Shown: in pieces, positions 26,158-34,654 of the stretch
How positions within the stretch are numbered: the stretch's first letter is position 1
Layout: each line of letters opens with the position of its first letter
Assembly: GCA_934215545.1 (NCBI GenBank)
Contig: CAKQAD010000001.1
Coordinates: 1-64,000 of the forward strand
Direction: 5' to 3'
Source: an uncultured Prevotella sp.
GTDB taxonomy: Bacteria; Bacteroidota; Bacteroidia; Bacteroidales; Bacteroidaceae
Length of the DNA stretch: 64,000 nt
The notes under the pieces: model-generated
What the model was told of the DNA's origin: nothing
The model's input: only the letters and a program-made list of their open reading frames with translations
Databases searched by the model: none
Position numbers and translations under genes: made by a program

Positions 26158-26604
26158 ATGGCAGTGAATTACAAAATCTATCAGAGCAACCGCAACGACA
26201 AGACCAAGGGCAACTACTACGCCCGAGCAACCTATCACGACTTCGTGAACATCAAAGAACTGGCAAAGACCATGCAGGCTAACTGTACCGTGAAATACTC
26301 GGACATCGTAGCTGTGCTGGCAGAGCTCAGCGAGGTGATGCGCATAGAGTTGCTACGCAGCAATAAGGTGCGCATAGAAGGACTCGGCACCTTCAAGGTG
26401 GGACTCTCATCACGCCCTTGCACCGACCTCAAGGACTGGTCGTCGAAGCGCAACATCATTGGCTCGCACATCATCTTCTTGCCAGAGGTGAGCCACGACG
26501 CCAACGGCACTCGCACCAAGGCGCTGCTCACCGGACTGAAGGTGCAGGAGGCCAATGCCTACCAAAGCCTCAAGGAAGACAACAGCGCTAACGATGGCGA
26601 GTAA
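26158..26604 (+). CDS. non-canonical HU-like DNA-binding protein
   Basis: A 148-residue HU-superfamily protein. A divergent N-terminal ~45 residues (YKIYQSNRNDKTKGNYYARATYHDF) precede an HU core containing VLAELSEVMRIELLRSNKVRIEGLGTFKVG (the HU 'GLGTF' turn). The arm motif RNPxTG of HU is replaced by SSRPCTDLKDWSSKRN. Such 'HU-HIG' type proteins are numerous in Bacteroidota, and their roles are largely unknown. It heads a small operon with two micro-ORFs. Confidence 0.87.
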   Translation: MAVNYKIYQSNRNDKTKGNYYARATYHDFVNIKELAKTMQANCTVKYSDIVAVLAELSEVMRIELLRSNKVRIEGLGTFKVGLSSRPCTDLKDWSSKRNIIGSHIIFLPEVSHDANGTRTKALLTGLKVQEANAYQSLKEDNSANDGE

Positions 26605-26643
26605 AAACTAATAACAAACAACAAAAACTAAACTACTAACAAC

Positions 26644-26754
26644 ATGAGCAAACTTAATTCTTCCGACTGGAAAGTGATAATAAAGGTGATTATAGCTATT
26701 GCCACCACCATTCTTGGCGCAATGGGCGCAGGACAAATGGGAGATGAAAAATAG
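26644..26754 (+). CDS. 'smalltalk'-type membrane micro-protein (36 aa)
   Basis: A 36-codon ORF, 39 bp after the HU-like stop. It opens MSKLNSSDWKVIIKV, continues as a hydrophobic helix (VIIAIATTILGAMGAG) and ends QMGDEK. The pattern of Trp-Lys, then a single membrane helix with a TT(I/L)LGA motif, in this position behind an HU-like gene, matches what is annotated in Bacteroidota as 'smalltalk protein'; function unknown. I identified it by reading the DNA. Expression is inferred from context. Confidence 0.65.
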   Translation: MSKLNSSDWKVIIKVIIAIATTILGAMGAGQMGDEK

Positions 26755-26845
26755 CCAACGCCAAATGCTGATGCTGGCGCTACGCATAGCGTCGCTGCTA
26801 TTGTCGATAGCGGCAGCAATCAGCTGCACCATGGCTATGTGCTGA
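26744..26845 (+). CDS. overlapping hydrophobic micro-ORF (33 aa)
   Basis: Starts at the ATG inside the last codons of the preceding micro-ORF (11-nt overlap, ATGAAAAATAG) in another frame. It encodes MKNSQRQMLMLALRIASLL followed by LSIAAAISCTMAMC. A basic start, a hydrophobic stretch and an AISC lipobox-like end suggest a tiny membrane peptide or lipopeptide. No family recognised. A hairpin terminator follows 26 bp after the stop. Confidence 0.45.
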   Translation: MKNSQRQMLMLALRIASLLLSIAAAISCTMAMC

Positions 26846-26870
26846 CACACATGACCATAAGCTGACAGTC

Positions 26871-26944
26871 AACAACCTGTTCGCCTATATTTAGTTGCCA
26901 CTTGCTTATTTTGGCTGCAAAATATGGGAGGACAGGTTGTTTTT
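26871..26944 (+). terminator. long hairpin terminator of the HU-like operon
   Basis: The outer stem AACAACCTGT (26871-26880) pairs with ACAGGTTGTT (26932-26941) and a T-run follows. An inner 9-bp stem (CCTATATTT with AAATATGGG, one wobble) continues it. Confidence 0.62.
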
Positions 26945-26959
26945 ATGAAAAAAATAATT

Positions 26960-26967
26960 TATATTTG
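26960..26967 (+). promoter_or_regulatory. -7 box of the mechanosensitive channel gene
   Basis: TATATTTG, about 100 bp before the ATG. The leader contains a 9-bp hairpin (AAGTTTCGC 27011-27019 with 27040-27048). Confidence 0.45.
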
Positions 26968-27069
26968 CATGAATTTTAAATCATTATATACACCAATTAT
27001 AACACAACAGAAGTTTCGCCGACATCAATACTGACAGATGCGAAACTTGGAACATACAAAAGAAGAGTT

Positions 27070-29646
27070 ATGAGCATTAAAACATTTAAACGCTATGTGG
27101 CACTTACTGCATTGATGCTGGCGATGTGCATACCAGCAGGAGCCGTGCTGAAAGAGAAAAACCTGAAGTCGACACTGTCGGTGCTGCGGGCAGAACTCGA
27201 AACATCGTTTAACGAACAACGCAAAAACCTGGCTCGCTATGCCGCATACAACCAACTGCAGCACAAGCAGATGATATCGCTGATGCAACGAAGCGACCAA
27301 ATAGCACTGATGCTCTACTCGCAAAAGCAAGACTTCACCTTTGACATGACATACGCATGCCATGAGGCTACGGAGATGTATAGGGATTTTAGCAAGCGAC
27401 GCGTGCCTTATGACAGAATACTGGAGCGCATGAATGCAGAAATAACACGCTACGAGTATCTTATAGAGACACTTAGCAACATTCCACCATCGCTCAACAG
27501 GAAACACATGGCACCTCCAAAGGATGCACAGGCAGGAGGCAGACAATTTATTAAAGGCAAAGACGGAAAACCTATGCGACTGCCGTTTATGCTCGACGAA
27601 GCAGGGCAAGCCGACAGAAAGGCGTGTCTGGATTATGCCACTGCCTTGTGCAAAAACATAAAGACCACAAAGAAATCGGTGGAAAAAGACAATGAACACT
27701 ATAAGCGCATGTCGAACAAACTGAAGAAGGTGAACGACTATGCGCTGTCGAGATATAACGAGATACAGCACAACATCTTCGTGAACGGCGACCAAAACTA
27801 CTTGCAGATATTAGCCACATTGCCGATGTCATATCATAACGCTAAGGCAGATGTGAACGAGAAATATAACACGGAAAAGGTGAAAACCGCCGATGGCAAG
27901 GAACGACAGGTGTATTCGCAATGGCGCGGACCTATAGTGACGGGTCTGAGCATATTCGTGCTGTTCTATATTATCCTGGCAGCACTGCTAAGCAATGTAC
28001 TCGTGAGATGGCTCGTGCCAAAACGCTTCAGGACAGAGCAATTCATGAAGAAGAAGGTGTGCCTGATATTGTTTGTGGCTATGCTCATATTCGCCATATC
28101 GGTGATGGTGGCACGCATGTTCATGTATCATAACTTCTTCCTCATGGCATCGAAGCTGCTCATAGAATATGCCTGGCTGCTGTGCGCCATCTTCTTCTCG
28201 CTGCTGGTGCGACTGCCTGGCGAACAGATAAAGAGTGGTTTCCGCATATACACACCGGTGATGCTGATGTCGTTCATCGTTATCACATTCCGAATAATAT
28301 TTATACCAAATAACCTGGTGAGCCTTATATTTCCACCATTGTTGCTGGTGTTCACATTGTGGCAGTGGAGGGTGATAGCACGACACAACGACAATATTCC
28401 ACGCTCAGACATATTCTATACATGGGTGTCGCTGGTGTTGATGATTTTCTCTACAATATCCGCACTCTACGGCTATGTGCTGCTGGCAGTGCAGGTGCTG
28501 ATATGGTGGATGTTCCAGCTTAGCTGCATACAGACGATAACGTGTATATACGACCTGCTCGAGGTGTATGAGATACGCTGGCTGTCGAAGAAGATACACA
28601 TCAACAACCAACTGCCTAAGAACAAAAAAGAAGGCGGACTGATGAGCATCATTACCAAAAACCATGAGAAGCACATCAACGTGACATGGTTCTACGACTT
28701 CGTGTGTATGGCACTGGTGCCTGTGGTGAGCGTTTTCTCGGTGCTCGTGTCGATATGGTGGGCAGCTGATGTGTTCGACCTGACAGATACAGTGTGGAAG
28801 ATATTCATGTTCAACTTCCTGAACATCACGGGAGTGGTGCAGCTGTCGATAGGAAAAATGGTGATGGTGACAGCACAGTTCTTCATATTCAGATATCTGA
28901 ACTATCTCATCAAGGCACTATATCACAAATATCATAAGTCGAAGATTGTTGTTAACGGCAAGCCTAACTTCACACTGGCAAACAATATCATAGCTATATG
29001 CTGCTGGGGTATGTATGCCATCATATCGGTGAAGATGCTTAAGATTCCATCCACTGCAGTGTCGGTGATATCAGCAGGCTTGGCAACGGGTGTTGGTTTC
29101 GCCATGAAAGACTTGCTCGAAAACTTCTTCTATGGCATATCGCTTATGACGGGACGTGTGCGCGTGGGCGACTTCATAGAGTGCGACGGCATACGCGGAA
29201 AAGTGGATAGCATTACCTATCAGAGCACGCAGGTGCTAACTGCCGATGGATGCGTGATAGCATTCCTGAACAGTTCGCTGTTTAGCAAGAACTTCAAAAA
29301 CATCACCAAAAACCACTCATACGAACTGGTGAAGGTGCCCGTGGGCATTGCCTATGGAGCCAACGTGGAAGAGGTGCGACGCATGCTGGTGAAGGCAGTG
29401 ACCGACTTGGAGAGAAAGAGCGATGACGGACGCGACGTGATAGACCTGCAAAAGCCCGTGAACGTGGTGCTCGACGAGTTTGGCGACAACTCTGTAAACC
29501 TCTTTGTAACCTACTGGGTGCTCGTGGAAGAGAAATTCTTGATGACGGCAAAAATAAAGGAGGCAATATACAACACTCTCAACGAGAACAACATAGAGAT
29601 ACCGTTCCCACAACGCGACATACACATCATAAGCACGCCAAAATAA
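27070..29646 (+). CDS. large MscS-family mechanosensitive channel
   Basis: An 858-residue inner-membrane protein. It has a signal-like start (ending AGAV) and a periplasmic helical N-terminal domain of about 270 residues rich in K, E and Q, as in MscK/MscM-type channels. About ten membrane segments follow (residues 285-680), then the MscS pore and beta domain. The pore helix reads VISAGLATGVGFAMKDLLENFFYGI and is followed by GRVRVGDFIECDGIRGKVDSI. It opens on hypo-osmotic stress. The size is well above E. coli MscS (286) and closer to MscM or MscK. It is 76 bp upstream of a codirectional GT2 gene. Confidence 0.92.
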   Translation: MSIKTFKRYVALTALMLAMCIPAGAVLKEKNLKSTLSVLRAELETSFNEQRKNLARYAAYNQLQHKQMISLMQRSDQIALMLYSQKQDFTFDMTYACHEATEMYRDFSKRRVPYDRILERMNAEITRYEYLIETLSNIPPSLNRKHMAPPKDAQAGGRQFIKGKDGKPMRLPFMLDEAGQADRKACLDYATALCKNIKTTKKSVEKDNEHYKRMSNKLKKVNDYALSRYNEIQHNIFVNGDQNYLQILATLPMSYHNAKADVNEKYNTEKVKTADGKERQVYSQWRGPIVTGLSIFVLFYIILAALLSNVLVRWLVPKRFRTEQFMKKKVCLILFVAMLIFAISVMVARMFMYHNFFLMASKLLIEYAWLLCAIFFSLLVRLPGEQIKSGFRIYTPVMLMSFIVITFRIIFIPNNLVSLIFPPLLLVFTLWQWRVIARHNDNIPRSDIFYTWVSLVLMIFSTISALYGYVLLAVQVLIWWMFQLSCIQTITCIYDLLEVYEIRWLSKKIHINNQLPKNKKEGGLMSIITKNHEKHINVTWFYDFVCMALVPVVSVFSVLVSIWWAADVFDLTDTVWKIFMFNFLNITGVVQLSIGKMVMVTAQFFIFRYLNYLIKALYHKYHKSKIVVNGKPNFTLANNIIAICCWGMYAIISVKMLKIPSTAVSVISAGLATGVGFAMKDLLENFFYGISLMTGRVRVGDFIECDGIRGKVDSITYQSTQVLTADGCVIAFLNSSLFSKNFKNITKNHSYELVKVPVGIAYGANVEEVRRMLVKAVTDLERKSDDGRDVIDLQKPVNVVLDEFGDNSVNLFVTYWVLVEEKFLMTAKIKEAIYNTLNENNIEIPFPQRDIHIISTPK

Positions 29647-29722
29647 GGATGCTTACTGACTGTGGAAAGTTGAGAAAACAGTAAAGAAACAAGGAAACGT
29701 AAACTTACATACATATTTTATA

Positions 29723-30694
29723 ATGTCTATGAAACAGGAAACTCCACACAACAATAAAGTGGGATTGTGCATAGTCATACCATGCTACAACGAAGAAGAG
29801 GTGCTGGCATGGTCGGTGGGCAAATTGCAGACACTGATGCAGAAGCTGAAAGACGAAACAGGACTATCGGCACGCATGGTGCTTGTGGACGATGGCAGCA
29901 CCGACACCACATGGCAGCTGATAGAAGGATTTTGCAAAGAACACGACAATGTGGCTGGACTGAAGCTGTCGCACAACGAAGGACACCAAAATGCGCTGTG
30001 GGCAGGTATGCAGGAGTGTCTGGGCACATGCGAGGCAATGGTGTCGATAGATGCCGACCTGCAAGACGATGAGAATGTAATCATAGACATGGCAAAACAA
30101 TTCCTTGAAGGGAAGGACATTGTATATGGCGTGCGTAAAGAACGTACCACCGACACTTGGTTCAAAAGATCGTCGGCGCAGGCATTTTATAAAATCATGC
30201 AGGTGTTCGACAAGGAGATAATATACAATCATGCCGACTTCCGACTGATGAGCGAGAGAGCTGTGGCTGCTCTCATGCAATACAGAGAGCGCAACATGTT
30301 CTTACGAGGATTGGTGAGACAGCTGGGATTTAACGAAGGCAGGGTGTATTACGACAGAAAGAAACGCACTGCCGGCGAGTCGAAATATCCGCTCCGAAAG
30401 ATGTTGGCACTATCTATAGATGGCATCACATCGTTCTCGACAGAGCCAATGAAGTTCATTACACTGATGGGACTCGTTATGACTCTCGTATCGGTGATAA
30501 TAATAGTTTACGGACTATACGAGCACTTCAACGGAAAGACAATAGAGGGATGGACATCTATAATGGTGTCGCTATGGTTTATCGGTGGTGTGATAATGAC
30601 GGGTGTGGGCATCACCGGCACATACATCGGAAAGATTTATATGGAGGTGAAGCAACGCCCACGATATTTCGTAGACAAGAAAATAGGGTTCTAA
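29723..30694 (+). CDS. GT2 polyprenyl-phosphate glycosyltransferase (GtrB/ArnC-like)
   Basis: A 323-residue membrane-anchored glycosyltransferase. The N-terminal GT-A domain shows VIPCYNEEEVL, DDGSTD and the DXD-type SIDADLQDDE. Two C-terminal membrane helices (about 240-300) complete the GtrB/DPM1-like layout. Such enzymes load a sugar onto undecaprenyl phosphate for transfer outside the membrane, often to an ArnT-like GT-C enzyme. One such gene lies convergently just downstream. The sugar is unknown. The stop codon sits in a short direct repeat (30683-30698, 30703-30718). Confidence 0.9.
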   Translation: MSMKQETPHNNKVGLCIVIPCYNEEEVLAWSVGKLQTLMQKLKDETGLSARMVLVDDGSTDTTWQLIEGFCKEHDNVAGLKLSHNEGHQNALWAGMQECLGTCEAMVSIDADLQDDENVIIDMAKQFLEGKDIVYGVRKERTTDTWFKRSSAQAFYKIMQVFDKEIIYNHADFRLMSERAVAALMQYRERNMFLRGLVRQLGFNEGRVYYDRKKRTAGESKYPLRKMLALSIDGITSFSTEPMKFITLMGLVMTLVSVIIIVYGLYEHFNGKTIEGWTSIMVSLWFIGGVIMTGVGITGTYIGKIYMEVKQRPRYFVDKKIGF

Positions 30695-30727
30695 AAAACA
30701 ATATAGGGTTCTAAAAAAATCGAAGAC

Positions 30728-30760
30728 ATAAACCCAAATCGGTCATTGGATTTGGAATAA
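30728..30760. repeat. palindromic extragenic element (reverse orientation)
   Basis: Contains AAACCCAAATCGGTCA, the reverse complement of the TGACCGATTTGGG core found at 388-421 and a near match at 18604-18640. Confidence 0.5.
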
Positions 30761-30762
30761 AG

Positions 30763-30810
30763 AAAAACAGAAGTTTCGCAAGGATGAATGCTTACAAAAC
30801 TTCTGTTTTT
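30763..30810. terminator. bidirectional terminator between GT2 and ArnT-like genes
   Basis: Perfect 14-bp stem (30763-30776 with 30797-30810), A-rich and T-rich at the ends, in the gap between convergent genes. Confidence 0.85.
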
Positions 30811-30820
30811 ATTTTACGCT

Positions 30821-32674
30821 CTATTTCACACTATTGATACGCTCAAACCGATAGAAGCTTACATTGCTTCTAACCTCCGACATCTGACGTGGCGTGGTGT
30901 AGACATGTGTGAAGCGATAGTCGGTGTGACGACTGGCAAACTCGGCAAAGTCGTAGTCAGGAATGATGAGCACACCACGATCGGGAGTGGTGCTGACATT
31001 GACAATGCGCCCATCGACAATGCTACGCCCTCCCTCAAACTCGTTGATGGTATTGCCCAAATAATAATTGGCACCAAAGAAGTGCATCATGTCTGCCTTG
31101 ATGTATGCATAAAGAGGTTCGCCAGCAAAGCGCTGGGCAATGATTTCCGACATGGGGCGCAAAGACTTAGCACTAAGCAAAGTGGGCTGATAGACTCCCT
31201 CTAACGTGATGAAGAGCAAAATCACAGGAACAAACATGCCATATACGGCAGAAGGCATGCTCATGGTATTGCGACGCTTGAACCACTCCAACACATTGTC
31301 GCCAACGGCAAAAAGCGGAAAAAGCACCAAACAAATAGGCAACGTGCCCATCGACATATTACGCAGGGCATTGAGCATGGATATATTCTCTGCGGCATGC
31401 TTGCCATGGAAAATACTGTCGGGCACCAAACCATAATGAGCTACAAAAAAGACGATGGTAACAATAGCTATTAAAACACCTATAATTGCCATATAGGCGA
31501 ACCATATAGCACGACTACGGGTGTGCCAAAGCCAGTGCATATAATGCGCTAAAAGCATTGCCATAAACGGATAGCATGGCAACAGATAAACACTGCGCTT
31601 GCTCGATGGGAGGCAATAGAAAAACAATATAAGCACAAAGCTTAGCCATGTGAACAACGTAAGAGGACGCATAGTGAGCAGGTCGTAACGAATACGAAGC
31701 AGACGCTGCTTAAAACCTTTGAAAGATGAAGGCTGATAGTCGGCAGAGATGGACTGACTGTCGGCAGATGAAGGCTGATTATCAGCAACAGACTGAGGTT
31801 CGCTATTATTACGCCATGGACGCCAGAAGAGCGACACAATAACAAAGAGTGTCCAAGGAAGCCAACCGGTGATAAGCGTAACGAAATTGTAAGTGAAGGG
31901 ATGAGCATGCGACTCGTAGCTCATAGTGCCCGTCATACGTCCAATGTTCTCTTCGTAGACGAGGTTAAGGAATTCTTGACCACCCTCATGCCATGCCGCT
32001 ACATACCAGAATATAGGCAGGATGCACGACAGCAAGGCATACAGAGCATATCTGCCAATAGTGGCAAGCAGACGCTCGCCACGCAGAAGAGAGAACACAC
32101 CCATTACAAAGCAGGGAAGCACAAAGCCTATAGGGCCCTTGGTGAGCACTGCTCCACTCATGCATAGTATGGCAAGCAACGGCAAACCTTTCTTGCCACG
32201 CTCCCACCAACGATAGAATAGCAGCAAAGCACCCACAACGAAGGCTGTGAGCATCATGTCGACACGACAACTAACACCAGCACGGTGAACCTCGAAGGAA
32301 GTGAGCAGCAACAAGGCACCAATCAAAGCCACCATCGGCTTACGCCTATGAGCATAGAACGAGAAACAGCCTACCGTCATGGCTATCAACGATAAGGCTG
32401 ACGGCAAGCGCGATGTGTACTCGCTGATGCCACCAGTGAGCAACGACACTAAGGCTATGCAGAAGTGGAAGAATGGCGGTTTGTAGGGAATGTCGCCACC
32501 ATTGTTTATAGGCAATATCCAGTTGCCATCGTTGAGCATCGACAAGGCGACCACTGCCTCACGCGGTTCGCCCTTGGTATTGAACTCGGTAAGACCTAAA
32601 AATGGCAACAGCATAAGCGAAGCCACCATTAATACAAGCAATAAGAGAGAGTGCTTTTTAATGAATTCCAACAT
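30821..32674 (-). CDS. ArnT-like GT39-family membrane glycosyltransferase
   Basis: A 617-residue GT-C enzyme with about 12 membrane segments. The first periplasmic loop carries the conserved acidic motif (GEPREAVVALSM, residues about 35-47) typical of PMT/ArnT proteins. The YKPPFFHF and DMMLTAFVVGALL blocks follow. ArnT moves 4-amino-arabinose or another sugar from undecaprenyl phosphate to lipid A; substrates in Bacteroidota are less certain. A 21-bp minisatellite inserts a soluble x-A-D-(N/S/Y)-Q repeat (residues about 293-317) between helices. The minus-strand TAATTTTG box (32721-32728) is about 47 bp upstream. Confidence 0.85.
   Translation of the reverse strand: MLEFIKKHSLLLLVLMVASLMLLPFLGLTEFNTKGEPREAVVALSMLNDGNWILPINNGGDIPYKPPFFHFCIALVSLLTGGISEYTSRLPSALSLIAMTVGCFSFYAHRRKPMVALIGALLLLTSFEVHRAGVSCRVDMMLTAFVVGALLLFYRWWERGKKGLPLLAILCMSGAVLTKGPIGFVLPCFVMGVFSLLRGERLLATIGRYALYALLSCILPIFWYVAAWHEGGQEFLNLVYEENIGRMTGTMSYESHAHPFTYNFVTLITGWLPWTLFVIVSLFWRPWRNNSEPQSVADNQPSSADSQSISADYQPSSFKGFKQRLLRIRYDLLTMRPLTLFTWLSFVLILFFYCLPSSKRSVYLLPCYPFMAMLLAHYMHWLWHTRSRAIWFAYMAIIGVLIAIVTIVFFVAHYGLVPDSIFHGKHAAENISMLNALRNMSMGTLPICLVLFPLFAVGDNVLEWFKRRNTMSMPSAVYGMFVPVILLFITLEGVYQPTLLSAKSLRPMSEIIAQRFAGEPLYAYIKADMMHFFGANYYLGNTINEFEGGRSIVDGRIVNVSTTPDRGVLIIPDYDFAEFASRHTDYRFTHVYTTPRQMSEVRSNVSFYRFERINSVK
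31722..31795. repeat. in-frame ~21-bp minisatellite in the ArnT-like gene
   Basis: Three imperfect copies encode VADNQPS, SADSQSI and SADYQPS. The number of copies could vary without shifting the frame. Confidence 0.6.
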
Positions 32675-32792
32675 CGTTTGTGTGTTATAATAGTGTGTGA
32701 TATGTTTTTATTAGATGCCACAAAATTACAAACATAATTTTGAAGAATAGTTAAATATGGCTGATATTTATACGGGTCTTTGATTATTTTGT

Positions 32793-32800
32793 TATTTTTG
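32793..32800 (+). promoter_or_regulatory. -7 box of the DUF4923 gene
   Basis: TATTTTTG, about 120 bp before the ATG. Confidence 0.4.
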
Positions 32801-32919
32801 CCAATTCATAAAGCAATAACAACCACTTATCGCAACGCATTAATGAATGCATAATGGCTATCAGCGATAAAGATAACTAATAAAGATAGTTTATAACATA
32901 TAATATAAAAAAGAGATTT

Positions 32920-33507
32920 ATGAAAAAGATTAAATTTTTGTTTGCATCACTTCTAATGTTCATGTGCGTTAATTCTATCAATGCACAAAGTATCACTGAT
33001 ATCCTTGGAGGCGTAGCAAAGACCGTTGTTGGCAACAAGGCTACAACAGAATCGTCGATAAAGGGAACATGGGTGTATTCAAAACCTGCATGCGAGTTTG
33101 AGAGCGAAAACCTGCTGGCAAAGGCAGGAGGCACTGCTGCTGCCACAAAAGTAGAAACAAAACTCACACCTCTATACAAGACATTGGGAATTACAAATGT
33201 CAGCTTCACATTCGATGGTAAGGGCAACTACACTGCTAAGCTCAAGAAGCGCGAGATGAAAGGTACATATACATTCAATAAGGAGAAGAAGACTCTTACA
33301 CTTAAACCTGGCAAAGCAAAGGAAGTGACTGTTTATGTGAACACTCTCGGATCTAAGATGACTCTTACTTTCAATGCCGACAAACTGATGTCGGGAATGA
33401 AAGCCATTACAAATATGACATCAACAAAGTCGACTACTTCATCGGCTGTAAACTCTCTGCTGGGCAACTACAACGGAATGAGACTGGGCATAGAACTCAA
33501 AAAATAA
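32920..33507 (+). CDS. DUF4923 family exported protein
   Basis: A 195-residue protein with signal peptide (MKKIKFLFASLLMFMCVNSINA, mature start Q). The mature part opens SITDILGG and contains IKGTWVYSKPACEFESENLLAKAGG, a conserved DUF4923 block with one cysteine. It then forms a lipocalin-like beta-rich body (VSFTFDGKGNYTAKLKKREMKGTY). Function unknown. It is 54 bp upstream of xerD and may share its transcript. Confidence 0.82.
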   Translation: MKKIKFLFASLLMFMCVNSINAQSITDILGGVAKTVVGNKATTESSIKGTWVYSKPACEFESENLLAKAGGTAAATKVETKLTPLYKTLGITNVSFTFDGKGNYTAKLKKREMKGTYTFNKEKKTLTLKPGKAKEVTVYVNTLGSKMTLTFNADKLMSGMKAITNMTSTKSTTSSAVNSLLGNYNGMRLGIELKK

Positions 33508-33561
33508 AACTGCGATTTATAGATTGGGACACAACCCAACATAATATTCTGAAACTATAAC

Positions 33562-34479
33562 GTGACGAGAAACGATTTCATTCCACTAAAACGCCGCTAC
33601 ATAAGATACTTGAAGCTGGAACGCAACTATTCACAGAACACCATCGAGGCGTATACGCACGATATAGACTGCCTGCTGAAGTATCTCGACGAAGAACAAC
33701 TTGCCGTGGGCAATGTGACCCTGGAACACCTTGAACACTTTGCCGCTACAATACACGAGCTCGGCATTGGAGCATCGTCGTTGGCAAGAGTGCTAAGTGG
33801 AGTGAGATCGTTTTTCCGTTTTCTACAAATAGATGGCGTAATAACCGACGACCCCTCAGAACTTCTGGAGTCGCCAAACATCGGCGAACACCTACCAGAA
33901 GTGCTGTCTACTGCCGACATAGACCGCATGGAGGCCGCCATAGACCTGAGCAAATGGGAAGGACAACGCAATAAAGCCATCATTGAAGTGCTATTTTCTT
34001 GCGGACTGCGAGTGTCGGAACTCGTGAACCTGAAGTTTGCAGATGTGTTTGAAGAGGAACGATTCTTACGCATCATCGGAAAAGGTAGCAAAGAAAGACT
34101 TATACCTATATCGGGCCAGGCATTGCACGAAATGAAATTATGGCTGCTCGACCGAAATATGATGAAGATAAAACCCGGCGAAGAGGAATATGTGTTCCTT
34201 AACCGACGAGGAGCACATCTTACACGAACCATGATTCTAATCATGATAAAGCAATATGCCAAAGATGCCGGTATAGACAAGACAGTGTCGCCACACACAT
34301 TACGACACTCTTTTGCCACTGCACTAATGCAAGGAGGAGCTAACCTCAGAGCTATTCAGGAAATGTTGGGACACGAAAATATATCTACTACACAGATATA
34401 TACACACATCGACATGACTACACTGCGCGAAGAAATATTGCAACATCATCCGCGCAATATGAAGAGAGATGAACAATAA
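33562..34479 (+). CDS. xerD: site-specific tyrosine recombinase XerD
   Basis: A 305-residue recombinase that resolves chromosome dimers at dif with XerC. The N-terminal SAM-like domain (about 1-95) precedes the catalytic domain, whose R-K-H-R-H-Y set is visible: Arg in SCGLRVSEL, Lys in GKGSKER, His and Arg in HTLRHSFA, His in LGHENIST, nucleophile Tyr in IYTHI. The start is GTG at 33562, in line with the conserved N-terminal IRYLKLERNYSQNTIEAY. Length fits XerC/XerD. No integron or mobile context nearby, so the housekeeping enzyme is the best reading. Confidence 0.93.
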   Translation: MTRNDFIPLKRRYIRYLKLERNYSQNTIEAYTHDIDCLLKYLDEEQLAVGNVTLEHLEHFAATIHELGIGASSLARVLSGVRSFFRFLQIDGVITDDPSELLESPNIGEHLPEVLSTADIDRMEAAIDLSKWEGQRNKAIIEVLFSCGLRVSELVNLKFADVFEEERFLRIIGKGSKERLIPISGQALHEMKLWLLDRNMMKIKPGEEEYVFLNRRGAHLTRTMILIMIKQYAKDAGIDKTVSPHTLRHSFATALMQGGANLRAIQEMLGHENISTTQIYTHIDMTTLREEILQHHPRNMKRDEQ

Positions 34480-34601
34480 TAGTATAACTGACAATAAACA
34501 AATTGTAATATAACACTACGTATACGAGTGCAAAATATGACATTTTGTTTAAAAAAACAAAAAACTATAGACATTATGCTGAGTATATGAAATTAAATTC
34601 A

Positions 34602-34609
34602 TAATTTTG
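34602..34609 (+). promoter_or_regulatory. -7 box of the Lrp/AsnC gene
   Basis: TAATTTTG, 45 bp before the ATG. Confidence 0.5.
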
Positions 34610-34654
34610 TTGACCAAATAGTATCAGCAACGAAAAAAAAACAAAAAAAATATT

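Noticed and set aside
27025..27795. 256-codon minus-strand frame over the start of the MscS-type gene
   Set aside because: Antisense to a clear channel gene. Its Cys/His/Leu-rich content is typical of complementary-strand artefacts.
30683..30718. Insertion-sequence footprint at the GT2 stop
   Set aside because: The 16-bp duplication has only 4 bp between copies and no inverted ends, so slippage explains it better.
33627..34319. 230-codon minus-strand frame opposite xerD
   Set aside because: xerD has a full catalytic set; the antisense product is Ser/Arg-rich and unrecognisable.
33562..34479. Tyrosine recombinase as an integrase of a mobile element
   Set aside because: Its length and motifs fit housekeeping XerD, and no att-like repeats, tRNA or cargo genes were seen around it.
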